Part shown: positions 1 to 7,449 of the stretch, one piece after another
Layout: each line of letters starts with the position of its first letter
Position numbering within the stretch: position 1 is the first letter of the stretch
Assembly (NCBI RefSeq): GCF_023074185.1
Contig: NZ_JADPKY010000132.1
Location: 372,001-436,000, forward strand
Reading direction: 5' to 3'
DNA from: Bradyrhizobium sp. 132
GTDB taxonomy: Bacteria > Pseudomonadota > Alphaproteobacteria > Rhizobiales > Xanthobacteraceae
Length of the DNA: 64,000 bases
The notes under the pieces: generated by a model
Told to the model about the DNA's origin: nothing
Databases searched by the model: none
What the model saw: the letters and a program-made list of their open reading frames with translations, nothing else
Position numbers and translations under genes: made by a program

Positions 1-379
1 CGACGATCGCTGCGAGCGAAAAGCCGAAGAAGATGCGTCGGCAGCTCAAGAGCACGTGCAGCAGGAATTTCGGATCGTGGATCGCCTTGGCAAAGCTGGC
101 ATAGACCGCGAGCGGCGAGGGCACGTTGGTGAAGCGCACAAAGAACACGACGTGATAGGTCGTGAGCAGGTGCCAGACCAGCAGGAAAGCCAGCAGCGAG
201 ATGATGCCGATCGCGGTTGCACGCAGCCCGTCCCGGTTGAGCCGGTACCAGCGCAGCGCCAGCGTGCCGAAGGAGGGCGGTGCCGCGGGTGGAGTGGTGG
301 CGGGCACGGAGGTCGTTTCCGCGGTTGCACTTGCCGGCATGCTGTGTTCGGAATGTCTGAGGAGGGCGGGACTGCTCAC
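1..379 (-). CDS. NitT/TauT-family ABC transporter permease (partial, C-terminus beyond window)
   Basis: Inner-membrane permease of an import system for a small anion such as a sulfonate, nitrate or related compound. About 126 residues are visible before the edge. After a Pro/Ala/Thr-rich cytoplasmic leader comes a first membrane segment (around IGIISLLAFLLVWHLL), then the NVPSP...VYASF..AI stretch that is characteristic of SsuC/TauC/NrtB-type permeases, and then the start of the transmembrane core. I chose the GTG at 379 because it overlaps the stop of the upstream binding-protein gene as GTGA. An internal ATG at 340 is an alternative. The gene is the second visible member of a minus-strand operon whose ATPase presumably lies left of the window. 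Substrate is not determined by sequence alone. Confidence 0.82.
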   Translation of the reverse strand, partial: MSSPALLRHSEHSMPASATAETTSVPATTPPAAPPSFGTLALRWYRLNRDGLRATAIGIISLLAFLLVWHLLTTYHVVFFVRFTNVPSPLAVYASFAKAIHDPKFLLHVLLSCRRIFFGFSLAAIV

Positions 380-1809
380 GTCTTGCCTCCGCCGACCGCC
401 ACCTTCACGGCATCGTCGAAGCCGAGCACCTTGCCGCTGATTTTCGCAGCGTAGGCTTCGGCGTCCTTCTTCAGCAGGAATGGCGCAACCTCGCCATTGC
501 CGACTGCGAAGAAGGCCTGGTCGGCGAACAGCTTGATGCCGCGGGTGGTATCGAAGAGGTAGGCGACGTTGACTTTCTTGCCCTTGGCCTTGAAGTCGGC
601 ATAGGCGCCGAGCGTGCAGGCGGCCGACGCGAAGGGCAGAATGCCTGAATCGTCGACCCATATCTCGCCGGCCTTGCGCGGATCGGCGATCGATTTCTTG
701 CAGAAAGCGTCGTCGCCGGAGATCTCGTAATTTTTGGTGCTGGCGAGCTGCGCGTCATAGTCGAGCTTCATCTCGGCATAGGCCCTGCGGATGTAGCTGT
801 CGTCGACCCATTTTTTGGGATCGAACTCCTTCATGCGACCGAGGTTCTGCAGCACCTTGACGTCGGCGGTGGCGGCATCGATCAGCGCCGGCTTGACGGT
901 GGGATCGGTGGTCATGTTGCCGCCGGGCCCCAGGAAGATGTAGACGACTTCCTTGTTGATGCCGGTCCATTCCTGGATTTTTTCGGCAGCAAGCTTGGGA
1001 TCGTCGCGCAGCCACTGGTTGGCGGCGATCAGAGCCTTGAAATATGCGACGACGACCTCTGGATATTTCTCCGCGAAGTCGGTGCGGACCACAATGCCGT
1101 GGAAGGTCGGCAGATTGGTCTCGACGCCGTCAAAGATCTTTCGCGCAAAGCCGCGGAACGGCAGCAGCTCGGCGAAGGGGACGAAGTCGGCATGCGCGTC
1201 GATCTTCTTCTCCTGGAGATTGGTCGAGCCGACCTCCGGGCTCTGGCTGACGAGCTGGAAGAAATCGGAGGTGTAGCCGCGGTCCTGCATCGCCTTCAGC
1301 ACCATGCCGTGCGCGGCGGAGCCGAACGGCACGCTGACGAGCTTGCCCTTGAGATCGGCGAGATCGTAGTAGGGCGAATCCTTGTGAACGACGATGCCGT
1401 TGCCTGAGCCGGACAGGCTGTAGGCGGCGATGCCGATCAGCCGGCTCTTGCTCTCCGGATTGCTGTCGAAGGTGAAGCCGTTCACGATCAGCGGATAGTC
1501 GCCCATCATGCCGATCTGGAGCTTGTTCGCCATCATCGCGTTGGTGACGGGTGGGCCGGAGGTGAAGTTCTGCCACTCCAGCTCGAACTTGATGTTGGCG
1601 TATTTGCCGTCCTTCGGGAGATATTTTTCGAGGAGATGGAGCTGGCGGATGACGACGCCGGCGGTCACCGTGTTGGTGGTGGTATCCTGCGTTCCGATGC
1701 CAAGCGTGACGGTTTCGGCCGAGGCCGGCTGCGCGAGGAGAAGCGCCAGCGACGTCACCGACATCGTGATCGAGTGCGTGGAAAGACGGCGGACCATTCT
1801 CATCCTCAT
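376..1809 (-). CDS. NitT/TauT-family ABC transporter substrate-binding protein
   Basis: Periplasmic solute-binding protein of 477 residues, feeding the permease encoded directly downstream. A Sec signal ends near PASA-ET. The mature protein starts with the VTLGIGTQ strand and carries a QNFTSGPPVTNAMMANKLQIGMMGDYPLI block typical of the SsuA/TauA/NrtA class. It is longer than usual (about 320-350), because of an added C-terminal part around residues 340-477. Three ATGs occur in tandem (1809, 1803, 1797); the one at 1797 has the best spaced AGGA and gives a standard signal peptide. The stop overlaps the permease start. Located downstream of a Crp/Fnr regulator gene on the same strand and divergent from AprBA-like genes, which makes a sulfur compound a plausible ligand, but that is inference. 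Confidence 0.85.
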   Translation of the reverse strand: MRMRMVRRLSTHSITMSVTSLALLLAQPASAETVTLGIGTQDTTTNTVTAGVVIRQLHLLEKYLPKDGKYANIKFELEWQNFTSGPPVTNAMMANKLQIGMMGDYPLIVNGFTFDSNPESKSRLIGIAAYSLSGSGNGIVVHKDSPYYDLADLKGKLVSVPFGSAAHGMVLKAMQDRGYTSDFFQLVSQSPEVGSTNLQEKKIDAHADFVPFAELLPFRGFARKIFDGVETNLPTFHGIVVRTDFAEKYPEVVVAYFKALIAANQWLRDDPKLAAEKIQEWTGINKEVVYIFLGPGGNMTTDPTVKPALIDAATADVKVLQNLGRMKEFDPKKWVDDSYIRRAYAEMKLDYDAQLASTKNYEISGDDAFCKKSIADPRKAGEIWVDDSGILPFASAACTLGAYADFKAKGKKVNVAYLFDTTRGIKLFADQAFFAVGNGEVAPFLLKKDAEAYAAKISGKVLGFDDAVKVAVGGGKT

Positions 1810-1883
1810 TCGGTTGGATGTGCTGTGGTTGCCATGATTGGGTGAGGGCGCCGACAGGGCAAATCCGGAATGTCCGCCGCAGT

Positions 1884-1893
1884 CGATTAGTTG
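1884..1893 (-). promoter_or_regulatory. CAACTAATCG motif upstream of the binding-protein gene
   Basis: On the minus strand this reads CAACTAATCG. It lies 75 bases before the ATG at 1809 and has the same orientation as the gene. Closely similar decamers stand 77 and 73 bases before the ferredoxin reductase and flavoprotein genes of the same locus. It could be a Crp/Fnr-family half site or part of a -10 element; the sequence alone does not decide. Confidence 0.4.
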
Positions 1894-1962
1894 CCGGGAA
1901 AAGCGGATTGCATACTCCTTGAGCAGTCCTGCACTATAAAGCCGCTTGCCTGGGCATCGGCC

Positions 1963-2736
1963 CTAGTCAGATCCTTGCCCCCGCATCTCTTCCAGCACGT
2001 CGGGCCGGCAGACCACGATCTGGGAGCGCTTGGTCAGCACGATTCCCTTCTCCTGCATGCGCTTCAGGCTGATCGTGACCCATTGCCTGGTGGCACCGAC
2101 CATGTGGGCGATATCGGCGTGGGTGAAGGCGGCCGCGATCACCCGGCCGTCGGCGTCCTCGACGCCGTAGAGATCGACGAGATGCAGCAACAGATGCGCA
2201 AGGCGCTGCGTGATCGAGCGCGTTCCCAGCATCTGGGCCAGCGCCGAATAGCACTTGCCCTTGAAGGTCAGGCCCTCGATCAGGCCGATCGCGAGGTTCG
2301 GGATCTCTACGGCAAGGGACCGCAGCTCCTTTCCGGGCAGATGCACCACGCTGCAATTGCTGGATGCAACGCCGGACCATTGATGCACGGTGCCCTCGAA
2401 CACTTCGGGCCCGCCGACGAAATTGCCGACATGCCAGTAAGCCAGTGTGATCTCGCGGCCGAGCGGGGAGGTATAGAACACCCGGATACGGCCGCTCTCG
2501 ATCAGCCAGATGCCGTCATGCTTGCCGCCTTGGCTGAACAGCGTCTGGCCGCGGTTGAGCACTTTCCGGCGGCCCTGTTTCAGCACCAGCTCCCGCTCGC
2601 GCTGGCTGAGCTTGTCCATCAATGGCGGCGGTCCGCCGATCCATTGCTGGTTTTCGGTGAGTAGCAGCGAGGAACTGCCGGCAGGCCGGACTGCCGGGGG
2701 ACCAGCCCCCCGAACCGCATTCGCCGCCTGCAACAT
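1963..2736 (-). CDS. Crp/Fnr-family transcriptional regulator
   Basis: Regulator of 257 residues with an N-terminal cyclic-nucleotide-binding-type beta barrel (about 40-160; GRKVLNRGQTLFSQG...GIWLIESGRIRVFY) and a C-terminal winged helix (about 185-250) whose helix-turn-helix reads FTHADIAHMVGATRQWVTISLKRMQ. I see no N-terminal cluster of cysteines, so an oxygen-sensing [4Fe-4S] FNR type is not supported. The start at 2736 has GGAGG a few bases upstream. The gene stands between a DUF971 gene and the NitT/TauT binding protein, all on the minus strand, and is the natural candidate to control both arms of this locus. Ligand unknown. Confidence 0.88.
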   Translation of the reverse strand: MLQAANAVRGAGPPAVRPAGSSSLLLTENQQWIGGPPPLMDKLSQRERELVLKQGRRKVLNRGQTLFSQGGKHDGIWLIESGRIRVFYTSPLGREITLAYWHVGNFVGGPEVFEGTVHQWSGVASSNCSVVHLPGKELRSLAVEIPNLAIGLIEGLTFKGKCYSALAQMLGTRSITQRLAHLLLHLVDLYGVEDADGRVIAAAFTHADIAHMVGATRQWVTISLKRMQEKGIVLTKRSQIVVCRPDVLEEMRGQGSD

Positions 2737-2835
2737 CGTCTGCCTCCGGAACGTTGAAATCGTTCTAAAGAGAGCAATGTCCGTGCCAGATGGGGTGATC
2801 GGAAGCGCGTTTGTGGGGAGGCGGTGCCCCTCACT

Positions 2836-2946
2836 CCGCCGTCATCGCCCGGCGAAGACCGGGCGATCCAGTATTCCAGAGGCGTCAGTGGGATACCGAT
2901 AGGCCACGGCGTACTGGATTCCCCGCTTGCGCGGGGAATGACAGCG
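2836..2946. repeat. Composite palindromic intergenic repeat
   Basis: An element of roughly 110 bases bounded by CCGCCGTCAT on the left and ATGACAGCGG on the right. Inside are two hairpins: CGCCCGG (2846-2852) with CCGGGCG (2859-2865), and CCCCGC (2921-2926) with GCGGGG (2931-2936). The layout matches dispersed palindromes I recall from Bradyrhizobium intergenic regions. It fills most of the 235-base gap between the regulator and DUF971 genes, in which I see no coding potential. Confidence 0.7.
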
Positions 2947-2971
2947 GAGCAAGAGGAACGATCAAGCCGTC

Positions 2972-3373
2972 CTACCGCCCCGCCAGGCTCAACAGATACG
3001 GCTTGGGGTAAATCCCCCGGTTGTGCCCATCCGAAAACGAGATGTTCAGCCCATAACCGAGATCGCCGATTTCGGTGATCGCGATGCCCGGAAACCGCTC
3101 GGGGAAGCGTCCATCGAAGCGGGCGCGGGTGCAGTGGGCGCATTTGCAGGAGAGGCGGAGAGTTTCCGCGGGCAAGTCCAGCGCGTTGTCCTCTGCGGTG
3201 CGGACGCGGAGCGTCGCGAGATCGGCGCTTGCTTCGTAATCTGCCACGGTCGGTGCCACCAAGGTCATGACGTATCTCCAATCTCCCTCTACGTCGTCGC
3301 GACCCGCCGCGATAGCAACTAATTGCCGGCGCAGGCGCGGCGTGCTGATCTTCGCTGCCTCCTCTTCGATCAC
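2972..3373 (-). CDS. DUF971 / gamma-butyrobetaine hydroxylase-like N-terminal domain protein
   Basis: Small protein of 133 residues. The C-terminal two thirds is a DUF971 (GBBH-like N) domain: TLRLSCKCAHC followed by GYGLNISFSDGHNRGIYPKPYLLSL. Cys76, Cys78, Cys81 and His117 match the zinc-binding pattern C-x-C-x2-C...H known from the N-terminal domain of gamma-butyrobetaine hydroxylase, so zinc binding is likely. In other bacteria this domain is found fused to or beside Mrp/ApbC iron-sulfur carriers, which would fit its position opposite three iron-sulfur/flavin genes. Start is GTG at 3373, sharing a 101-base divergent intergenic region with the ferredoxin reductase gene. Actual function unknown. 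Confidence 0.72.
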   Translation of the reverse strand: MIEEEAAKISTPRLRRQLVAIAAGRDDVEGDWRYVMTLVAPTVADYEASADLATLRVRTAEDNALDLPAETLRLSCKCAHCTRARFDGRFPERFPGIAITEIGDLGYGLNISFSDGHNRGIYPKPYLLSLAGR

Positions 3374-3388
3374 CGCCCACGAAATGTG

Positions 3389-3398
3389 AAACTAATCG
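3389..3398 (+). promoter_or_regulatory. AAACTAATCG motif upstream of ferredoxin reductase gene
   Basis: Sits in the divergent intergenic region 3374-3474, 77 bases before the ATG at 3475 and oriented toward it. It shares ACTAATCGAC with the motif upstream of the binding-protein gene at 1884-1893. Another copy (CAACTAATTG, 3316-3325) lies inside the 5' part of the DUF971 gene. Confidence 0.38.
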
Positions 3399-3474
3399 AC
3401 CGGGAATTTCAATTCGGCGTTGCCCGATTCCCGTCTCTTCGAAACCTTGTGCGCAATCGAGGTCAGGAGAGACA

Positions 3475-4248
3475 ATGAGCGCATTTCAGAAGGAAACGGT
3501 TTTGTCGGTCAGGCACTGGACCGATTCCCTGTTCAGCTTCACCGCGACGCGCGATCCCGGCTTCCGCTTTCAGAACGGCCAGTTCGCGATGATCGGACTG
3601 GAAGTCGAGGGCAAGCCGTTGCTGCGGGCCTACAGCATGGCCAGCGCCAATCATGAGGAGGCGCTCGAATTCTTCTCGATCAAGGTGCAAGACGGCCCGC
3701 TGACCTCGCGGCTCCAGAAGATCAGGGAAGGAGACATCATTCTGGTCGGCCGCAAGGCGACGGGCACGCTGATCACGGGCAATCTCATTCCCGGCAAGCG
3801 CCTGTTGCTGCTCTCGACCGGAACGGGGCTTGCGCCGTTCGCCAGCCTGATCAAGGACCCCGACGTCTACGAGAACTACGAGACCATCGTGCTCGCTCAT
3901 GGCTGCCGCCAGGTCTCCGAGCTCTCCTATGGCGAGCACCTCGTCGAAGGCCTGCGCGATCACGAGTTCTTCGGGCCGCTGATCCGCGACAAGCTCGTCT
4001 ACTACCCGACCGTCACCCGCGAGCCGTTCAGGAATCGGGGCCGCATCAGCGACCTGATCGCCTCGAATCAACTCTTCGACGACATCGGACTATCAGGCCT
4101 CGATATCGAGACCGACCGCATCATGCTGTGCGGCAGCCCGGCGATGCTGGAGGAACTTCCCGCGATGCTTTCTGGGCGCGGGTTTGTCGAGGGCAATCAC
4201 AGCAGGCCCGGCCATTTCGTGATCGAAAAAGCTTTCGTCGAGCGCTGA
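3475..4248 (+). CDS. fpr: Ferredoxin--NADP(+) reductase
   Basis: Cytoplasmic FAD enzyme of 257 residues that moves electrons between NADPH and ferredoxin or flavodoxin. The FAD-binding signature RAYSMAS is at 51-57 and the NADP-binding GTGLAP at about 115-120; length and order are those of bacterial subclass I/II FprA enzymes. The ATG at 3475 follows AGGAGAG. It is the first gene of the plus-strand arm and is followed by an AprA-like flavoprotein and a two-cluster ferredoxin, so a dedicated role as electron donor or acceptor for that pair is a reasonable inference. General roles in oxidative stress or iron-sulfur metabolism are also possible. Confidence 0.92.
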   Translation: MSAFQKETVLSVRHWTDSLFSFTATRDPGFRFQNGQFAMIGLEVEGKPLLRAYSMASANHEEALEFFSIKVQDGPLTSRLQKIREGDIILVGRKATGTLITGNLIPGKRLLLLSTGTGLAPFASLIKDPDVYENYETIVLAHGCRQVSELSYGEHLVEGLRDHEFFGPLIRDKLVYYPTVTREPFRNRGRISDLIASNQLFDDIGLSGLDIETDRIMLCGSPAMLEELPAMLSGRGFVEGNHSRPGHFVIEKAFVER

Positions 4249-4270
4249 GCCGCAAATCGTGTCCCGGCGA

Positions 4271-4280
4271 CAACTAATTG
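4271..4280 (+). promoter_or_regulatory. CAACTAATTG motif upstream of flavoprotein gene
   Basis: Located 73 bases before the ATG at 4353 and in the same orientation, between fpr and the flavoprotein gene. It suggests that the flavoprotein gene may have its own regulated promoter in addition to read-through from fpr. Confidence 0.38.
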
Positions 4281-4352
4281 CTATCGCCGGACGAGCCACT
4301 GAACAAATCTGATGCAAAGGCGCCGGACCTACCGGCGAACCAGGAGCAAGCG

Positions 4353-6095
4353 ATGGCACTAGATCAGATCGTCGACGGACTTTCGGAGGTTTCCTGCGAC
4401 GTGCTGGTGATCGGCGGCGGCACAGCCGGCCCGATGGCGGCGCTGAAGGCGAAGCTGAAGAATCCGAAGGCCAATGTCGTCCTGCTCGAAAAGGCCAACG
4501 TCAAGCGTTCCGGCGCCATCTCGATGGGCATGGACGGGCTGAACAACGCCGTCATCCCCGGCTACGCGACGCCCGAGCAGTACACCAAGGAAATCACCAT
4601 CGCCAATGACGGCATCGTCGATCAAAAGGCGGTCTATAAATACGCGCAGAACTGTTACAAGATCGTCGAGGAGCTCGACAGTTTCGGCATTCGCTTCCTG
4701 AAGAACGAGAACGGCGATTACGCCGTCAAGAAGGTGCATCATATCGGCAGCTACGTTCTGCCGATGCCGAACGGCGAGACCGTGAAGAAGGCGCTCTATC
4801 GCCAGCTTCGCCGCGCTCGCATCCTGATCTCCAACCGCTACATGGCGACGCGGCTGCTGAAGTCCGCTGATGGTCGTATCGCCGGCGCGATCAGCGTCAA
4901 CACCCGCACGGCCGAAATCCTGGTGATCAAGGCCAAGTCGGTGATCCTCTGCATGGGCGCAGCCGGTCGCCTCGGTCTCCCGACCTCCGGTTACATGTTC
5001 GGCACTTACGAGAACGCCGCCAATTCCGGCGACGGTTATGCGATGGCCTATCATGCCGGCGCCGCGCTCGCGAACCTCGAATGCTACCAGATCAATCCGC
5101 TGATCAAGGACTATAACGGCCCGGCCTGCGCCTACGTCGCCGGTCCTTTCGGCGCCTTCACTGCCAACAACGAGGGATCGCGCTTCATCGAATGCGACTA
5201 TTGGTCCGGCCAGATGATGCTGGAGTTCTACAATGAACTCCTGTCGGGCAAAGGCCCGGTGTTCCTCCAGCTCAAGCATCTGCATCCCAACACGATCGAG
5301 GAGATCGAAACCACGCTGCACAAGGTGGAGCGGCCGACGCGCGGCCTATTCCAACAGGGGCGCGGCATCGACTACCGCAAAGAGTCGATCGAAATGCACA
5401 TCTCCGAGATCGGTTTTTGCTCGGGTCACAGCGCCTCCGGCGTGTTCGTCGACGACAACGCGCGCACCACTGTGCCCGGCCTTTATGCCGCGGGCGATAT
5501 GGCGAGCGTGCCGCACAACTACATGCTGGGCGCCTTCACCAACGGGGCGGTCGCCGGCATCGACGCGATGGAGTTTGCCGAGAACCACGACTTTGCGGAG
5601 TTCGATGCAGCCGATGTCGCTAGGGAACGCGACCGCGTGATGGCGCCGACCAAGCGCGAGGATGGCATTCCGCCGAACCAGATCGAGTACAAGACCCGGC
5701 GCCTGGTCAACGACTATCTCCAGCCGCCAAAAGTCACGCGCAAATACGAGCTCGGAATGCGCCGCCTCGCCGAGGCACGCGAGGACATGCAGGAGCACAT
5801 GATCGCGCGCAACGCGCATGAACTGCTCCGCGCCCTCGAAGTGCAATCAATCATGGACTGCGCTGACATGGCTGTGCATGCCTCGCTCTACCGCGAGGAA
5901 AGTCGCTGGGGCCTCTATCATTGGCGCACGGATTTCCCGGAGAAGGACAACGAGAACTGGTTCTGCCACACGCTGCTGTCCAAGCAGAACGACAAGATGA
6001 CCAGCGAGAAGCGTGCCGTGGAGCCCTACGTCGTGCCGATCGCCGACGACGAGAAGGATCTCTACGACAAGCAACGCATTCGCGCGACAGCTTGA
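4353..6095 (+). CDS. AprA-like FAD flavoprotein (adenylylsulfate reductase alpha / fumarate reductase family)
   Basis: Soluble flavoprotein of 580 residues of the fumarate reductase/AprA superfamily. The FAD dinucleotide motif GGGTAG lies at 21-26, the acidic residue binding the ribose is Glu46 (LLEKAN), and RSGAISMGMDG at 52-62 resembles the corresponding AprA segment. The second FAD motif, GLYAAGDMASVPHNYMLGAFTNGA, is around 375-400. No signal peptide is seen. The start at 4353 follows AGGAG; an upstream TTG at 4278 would add 25 residues without a ribosome site. The next gene encodes an AprB-like ferredoxin, so the two probably form a heterodimer. It is shorter than dissimilatory AprA (about 620-660) and no ATP sulfurylase or AprM gene is in the window, so the substrate is open. 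Confidence 0.82.
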   Translation: MALDQIVDGLSEVSCDVLVIGGGTAGPMAALKAKLKNPKANVVLLEKANVKRSGAISMGMDGLNNAVIPGYATPEQYTKEITIANDGIVDQKAVYKYAQNCYKIVEELDSFGIRFLKNENGDYAVKKVHHIGSYVLPMPNGETVKKALYRQLRRARILISNRYMATRLLKSADGRIAGAISVNTRTAEILVIKAKSVILCMGAAGRLGLPTSGYMFGTYENAANSGDGYAMAYHAGAALANLECYQINPLIKDYNGPACAYVAGPFGAFTANNEGSRFIECDYWSGQMMLEFYNELLSGKGPVFLQLKHLHPNTIEEIETTLHKVERPTRGLFQQGRGIDYRKESIEMHISEIGFCSGHSASGVFVDDNARTTVPGLYAAGDMASVPHNYMLGAFTNGAVAGIDAMEFAENHDFAEFDAADVARERDRVMAPTKREDGIPPNQIEYKTRRLVNDYLQPPKVTRKYELGMRRLAEAREDMQEHMIARNAHELLRALEVQSIMDCADMAVHASLYREESRWGLYHWRTDFPEKDNENWFCHTLLSKQNDKMTSEKRAVEPYVVPIADDEKDLYDKQRIRATA

Positions 6096-6124
6096 CCCCC
6101 CGCACGAGTAACAGGAGACATACC

Positions 6125-6358
6125 ATGCCTCTCGCTTCCTATCAGACATCGGTTCCGGTGGTCGTTGACGACGCCAAATGCATCGCCGACAAGGGCTGCA
6201 CCGTGTGCGTCGACGTCTGCCCGCTCGACGTGCTGCGCATCAGCGACATGACCGGCAAGGCCTACATGGCCTATGACGAATGCTGGTACTGCATGCCCTG
6301 CGAGGCGGATTGCCCGACCGGCGCCGTCACCGTCAACATTCCTTATCTGTTGAGGTGA
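6125..6358 (+). CDS. AprB-like 2[4Fe-4S] ferredoxin
   Basis: Ferredoxin of 77 residues with two cluster-binding sites: Cys at CIADKGCTVCVDVCP in the N-terminal half and ECWYCMPCEADCP in the C-terminal half. The ECWYCMPCEADCPTGAV segment resembles the matching part of AprB. The long C-terminal tail that AprB wraps around AprA is absent, since the protein ends at VNIPYLLR. The ATG at 6125 follows ACAGGAGA. The gene is 29 bases behind the flavoprotein and its stop is 2 bases before the HEAT-repeat start, so co-transcription is nearly certain. Likely the electron-transfer subunit between the flavoprotein and a partner such as the ferredoxin reductase encoded upstream. Confidence 0.9.
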   Translation: MPLASYQTSVPVVVDDAKCIADKGCTVCVDVCPLDVLRISDMTGKAYMAYDECWYCMPCEADCPTGAVTVNIPYLLR

Positions 6359-6360
6359 TC

Positions 6361-7338
6361 ATGTCGAGCCCATTCGAATCCTACGACGACCTCGAAGACG
6401 CCGACGAGCGTTTGCAGGCCGCAGATCCCGCCGAGCGCCGCGTCGCGATCATCGCGCTCGGCCATTCCGGCGATCCCGCAGCGGTCGGCCATCTCGCCAG
6501 CATGGTCGCCGATCCCGATGCCGGCGTGCGCCAGCAGGTGGCGATGGCGCTCGGCGAGTTCGACGGGCCGGAGGCCGCCAGTGCGCTCGTGAAGCTGCTG
6601 GTCGATCCCGAAAGGATCGTCGCCGCCGCCGCGGCCGACAGCATGGCCGAGTTCAAGGATCCAGCCTGCGCCGACATCATCCTGCCGCTGGTCAAGCATG
6701 CCCACGCCTTCGTGCGCATGGGCGCGTTGCGTGCGCTCAAGGAGCTGCGCTGCAAGGATACGCTGAAGCCGGCGCTGGAGGCGCTCCAGGATACGGACGC
6801 CGCCGTGCGCGTCCAGGCGATCGGTGTGATCGGTTTCCTCAAACTGGAGGAATCAATTCCGGCGCTGACCGCGCTGATCAACGATCCCGACGCGCATGTG
6901 CGCCGTGCTGCCGTCAGCGCGCTCGCCTTCTCGCAGCTGAAGCCGGCGGCCGAGACGATCACGCGTGCGCTGAAGGATTCGGACTGGATGGTGCGCGAGA
7001 TGGCGGCGGAGACGCTGGGTCTCAACGTCAACGGTTCGATCGCCGCCGATCAACTGGTCGCTTCGCTCGGCGACGAATTCTGGCAGGTACGGCTGAAGGC
7101 GATCCGCAGTCTTGGTCGAATGAAGATCGAGCGCGCGGTGCGCCCGATCGGCAATTGCGTCAATCACGAGCAAGCGAACTTGCGGAAGGAGGCGGCCGCG
7201 GCTCTCGGCGAGATCGCCCATCCCGACGGCGAGGCGTTCCTCGCCGTCATCGCCGATGATGCCGATCCCGACGTGCGCAAGAATGCGCGCTGGGCGCTCC
7301 AGCAGATCGCGGCCCGAAAGGCGCGGGCGGAGGCATAG
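6361..7338 (+). CDS. HEAT-repeat protein
   Basis: Cytoplasmic alpha-solenoid of 325 residues made almost entirely of about ten HEAT/PBS-lyase-like repeats of roughly 31 residues, each with a D(P/S)DAxVRxxAxxALG-type core (DPDAGVRQQVAMALGEF, DPDAHVRRAAVSALAFS, DADPDVRKNARWALQQI). Such repeats bind proteins and, in bilin lyases, cofactors. No catalytic motif is apparent. The ATG is 2 bases behind the ferredoxin stop. A structural or assembly partner for the flavoprotein/ferredoxin pair is the simplest reading; this is inference from context only. Confidence 0.8.
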   Translation: MSSPFESYDDLEDADERLQAADPAERRVAIIALGHSGDPAAVGHLASMVADPDAGVRQQVAMALGEFDGPEAASALVKLLVDPERIVAAAAADSMAEFKDPACADIILPLVKHAHAFVRMGALRALKELRCKDTLKPALEALQDTDAAVRVQAIGVIGFLKLEESIPALTALINDPDAHVRRAAVSALAFSQLKPAAETITRALKDSDWMVREMAAETLGLNVNGSIAADQLVASLGDEFWQVRLKAIRSLGRMKIERAVRPIGNCVNHEQANLRKEAAAALGEIAHPDGEAFLAVIADDADPDVRKNARWALQQIAARKARAEA

Positions 7339-7449
7339 AAGCGCGGCAGGCTGCCGCTCTGGACTTCCCGTCCCAGACGTTTATTGGTCTTCGCCAACGT
7401 GATCGGCCTCTTCGAGTGCGGCCGATCCGAAAAGAGCGAGGACACGCCC

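Noticed and set aside
2619..3380. Open frame of 253 codons on the minus strand across the DUF971 gene and the repeat element
   Set aside because: The DUF971 frame has a recognisable domain and zinc-site residues; the longer frame is Arg-rich, crosses a palindromic repeat and overlaps the regulator gene.
4278..4352. TTG start 25 codons upstream for the AprA-like flavoprotein
   Set aside because: No ribosome-binding site, and it would run over the conserved upstream motif; ATG 4353 has AGGAG at proper spacing.
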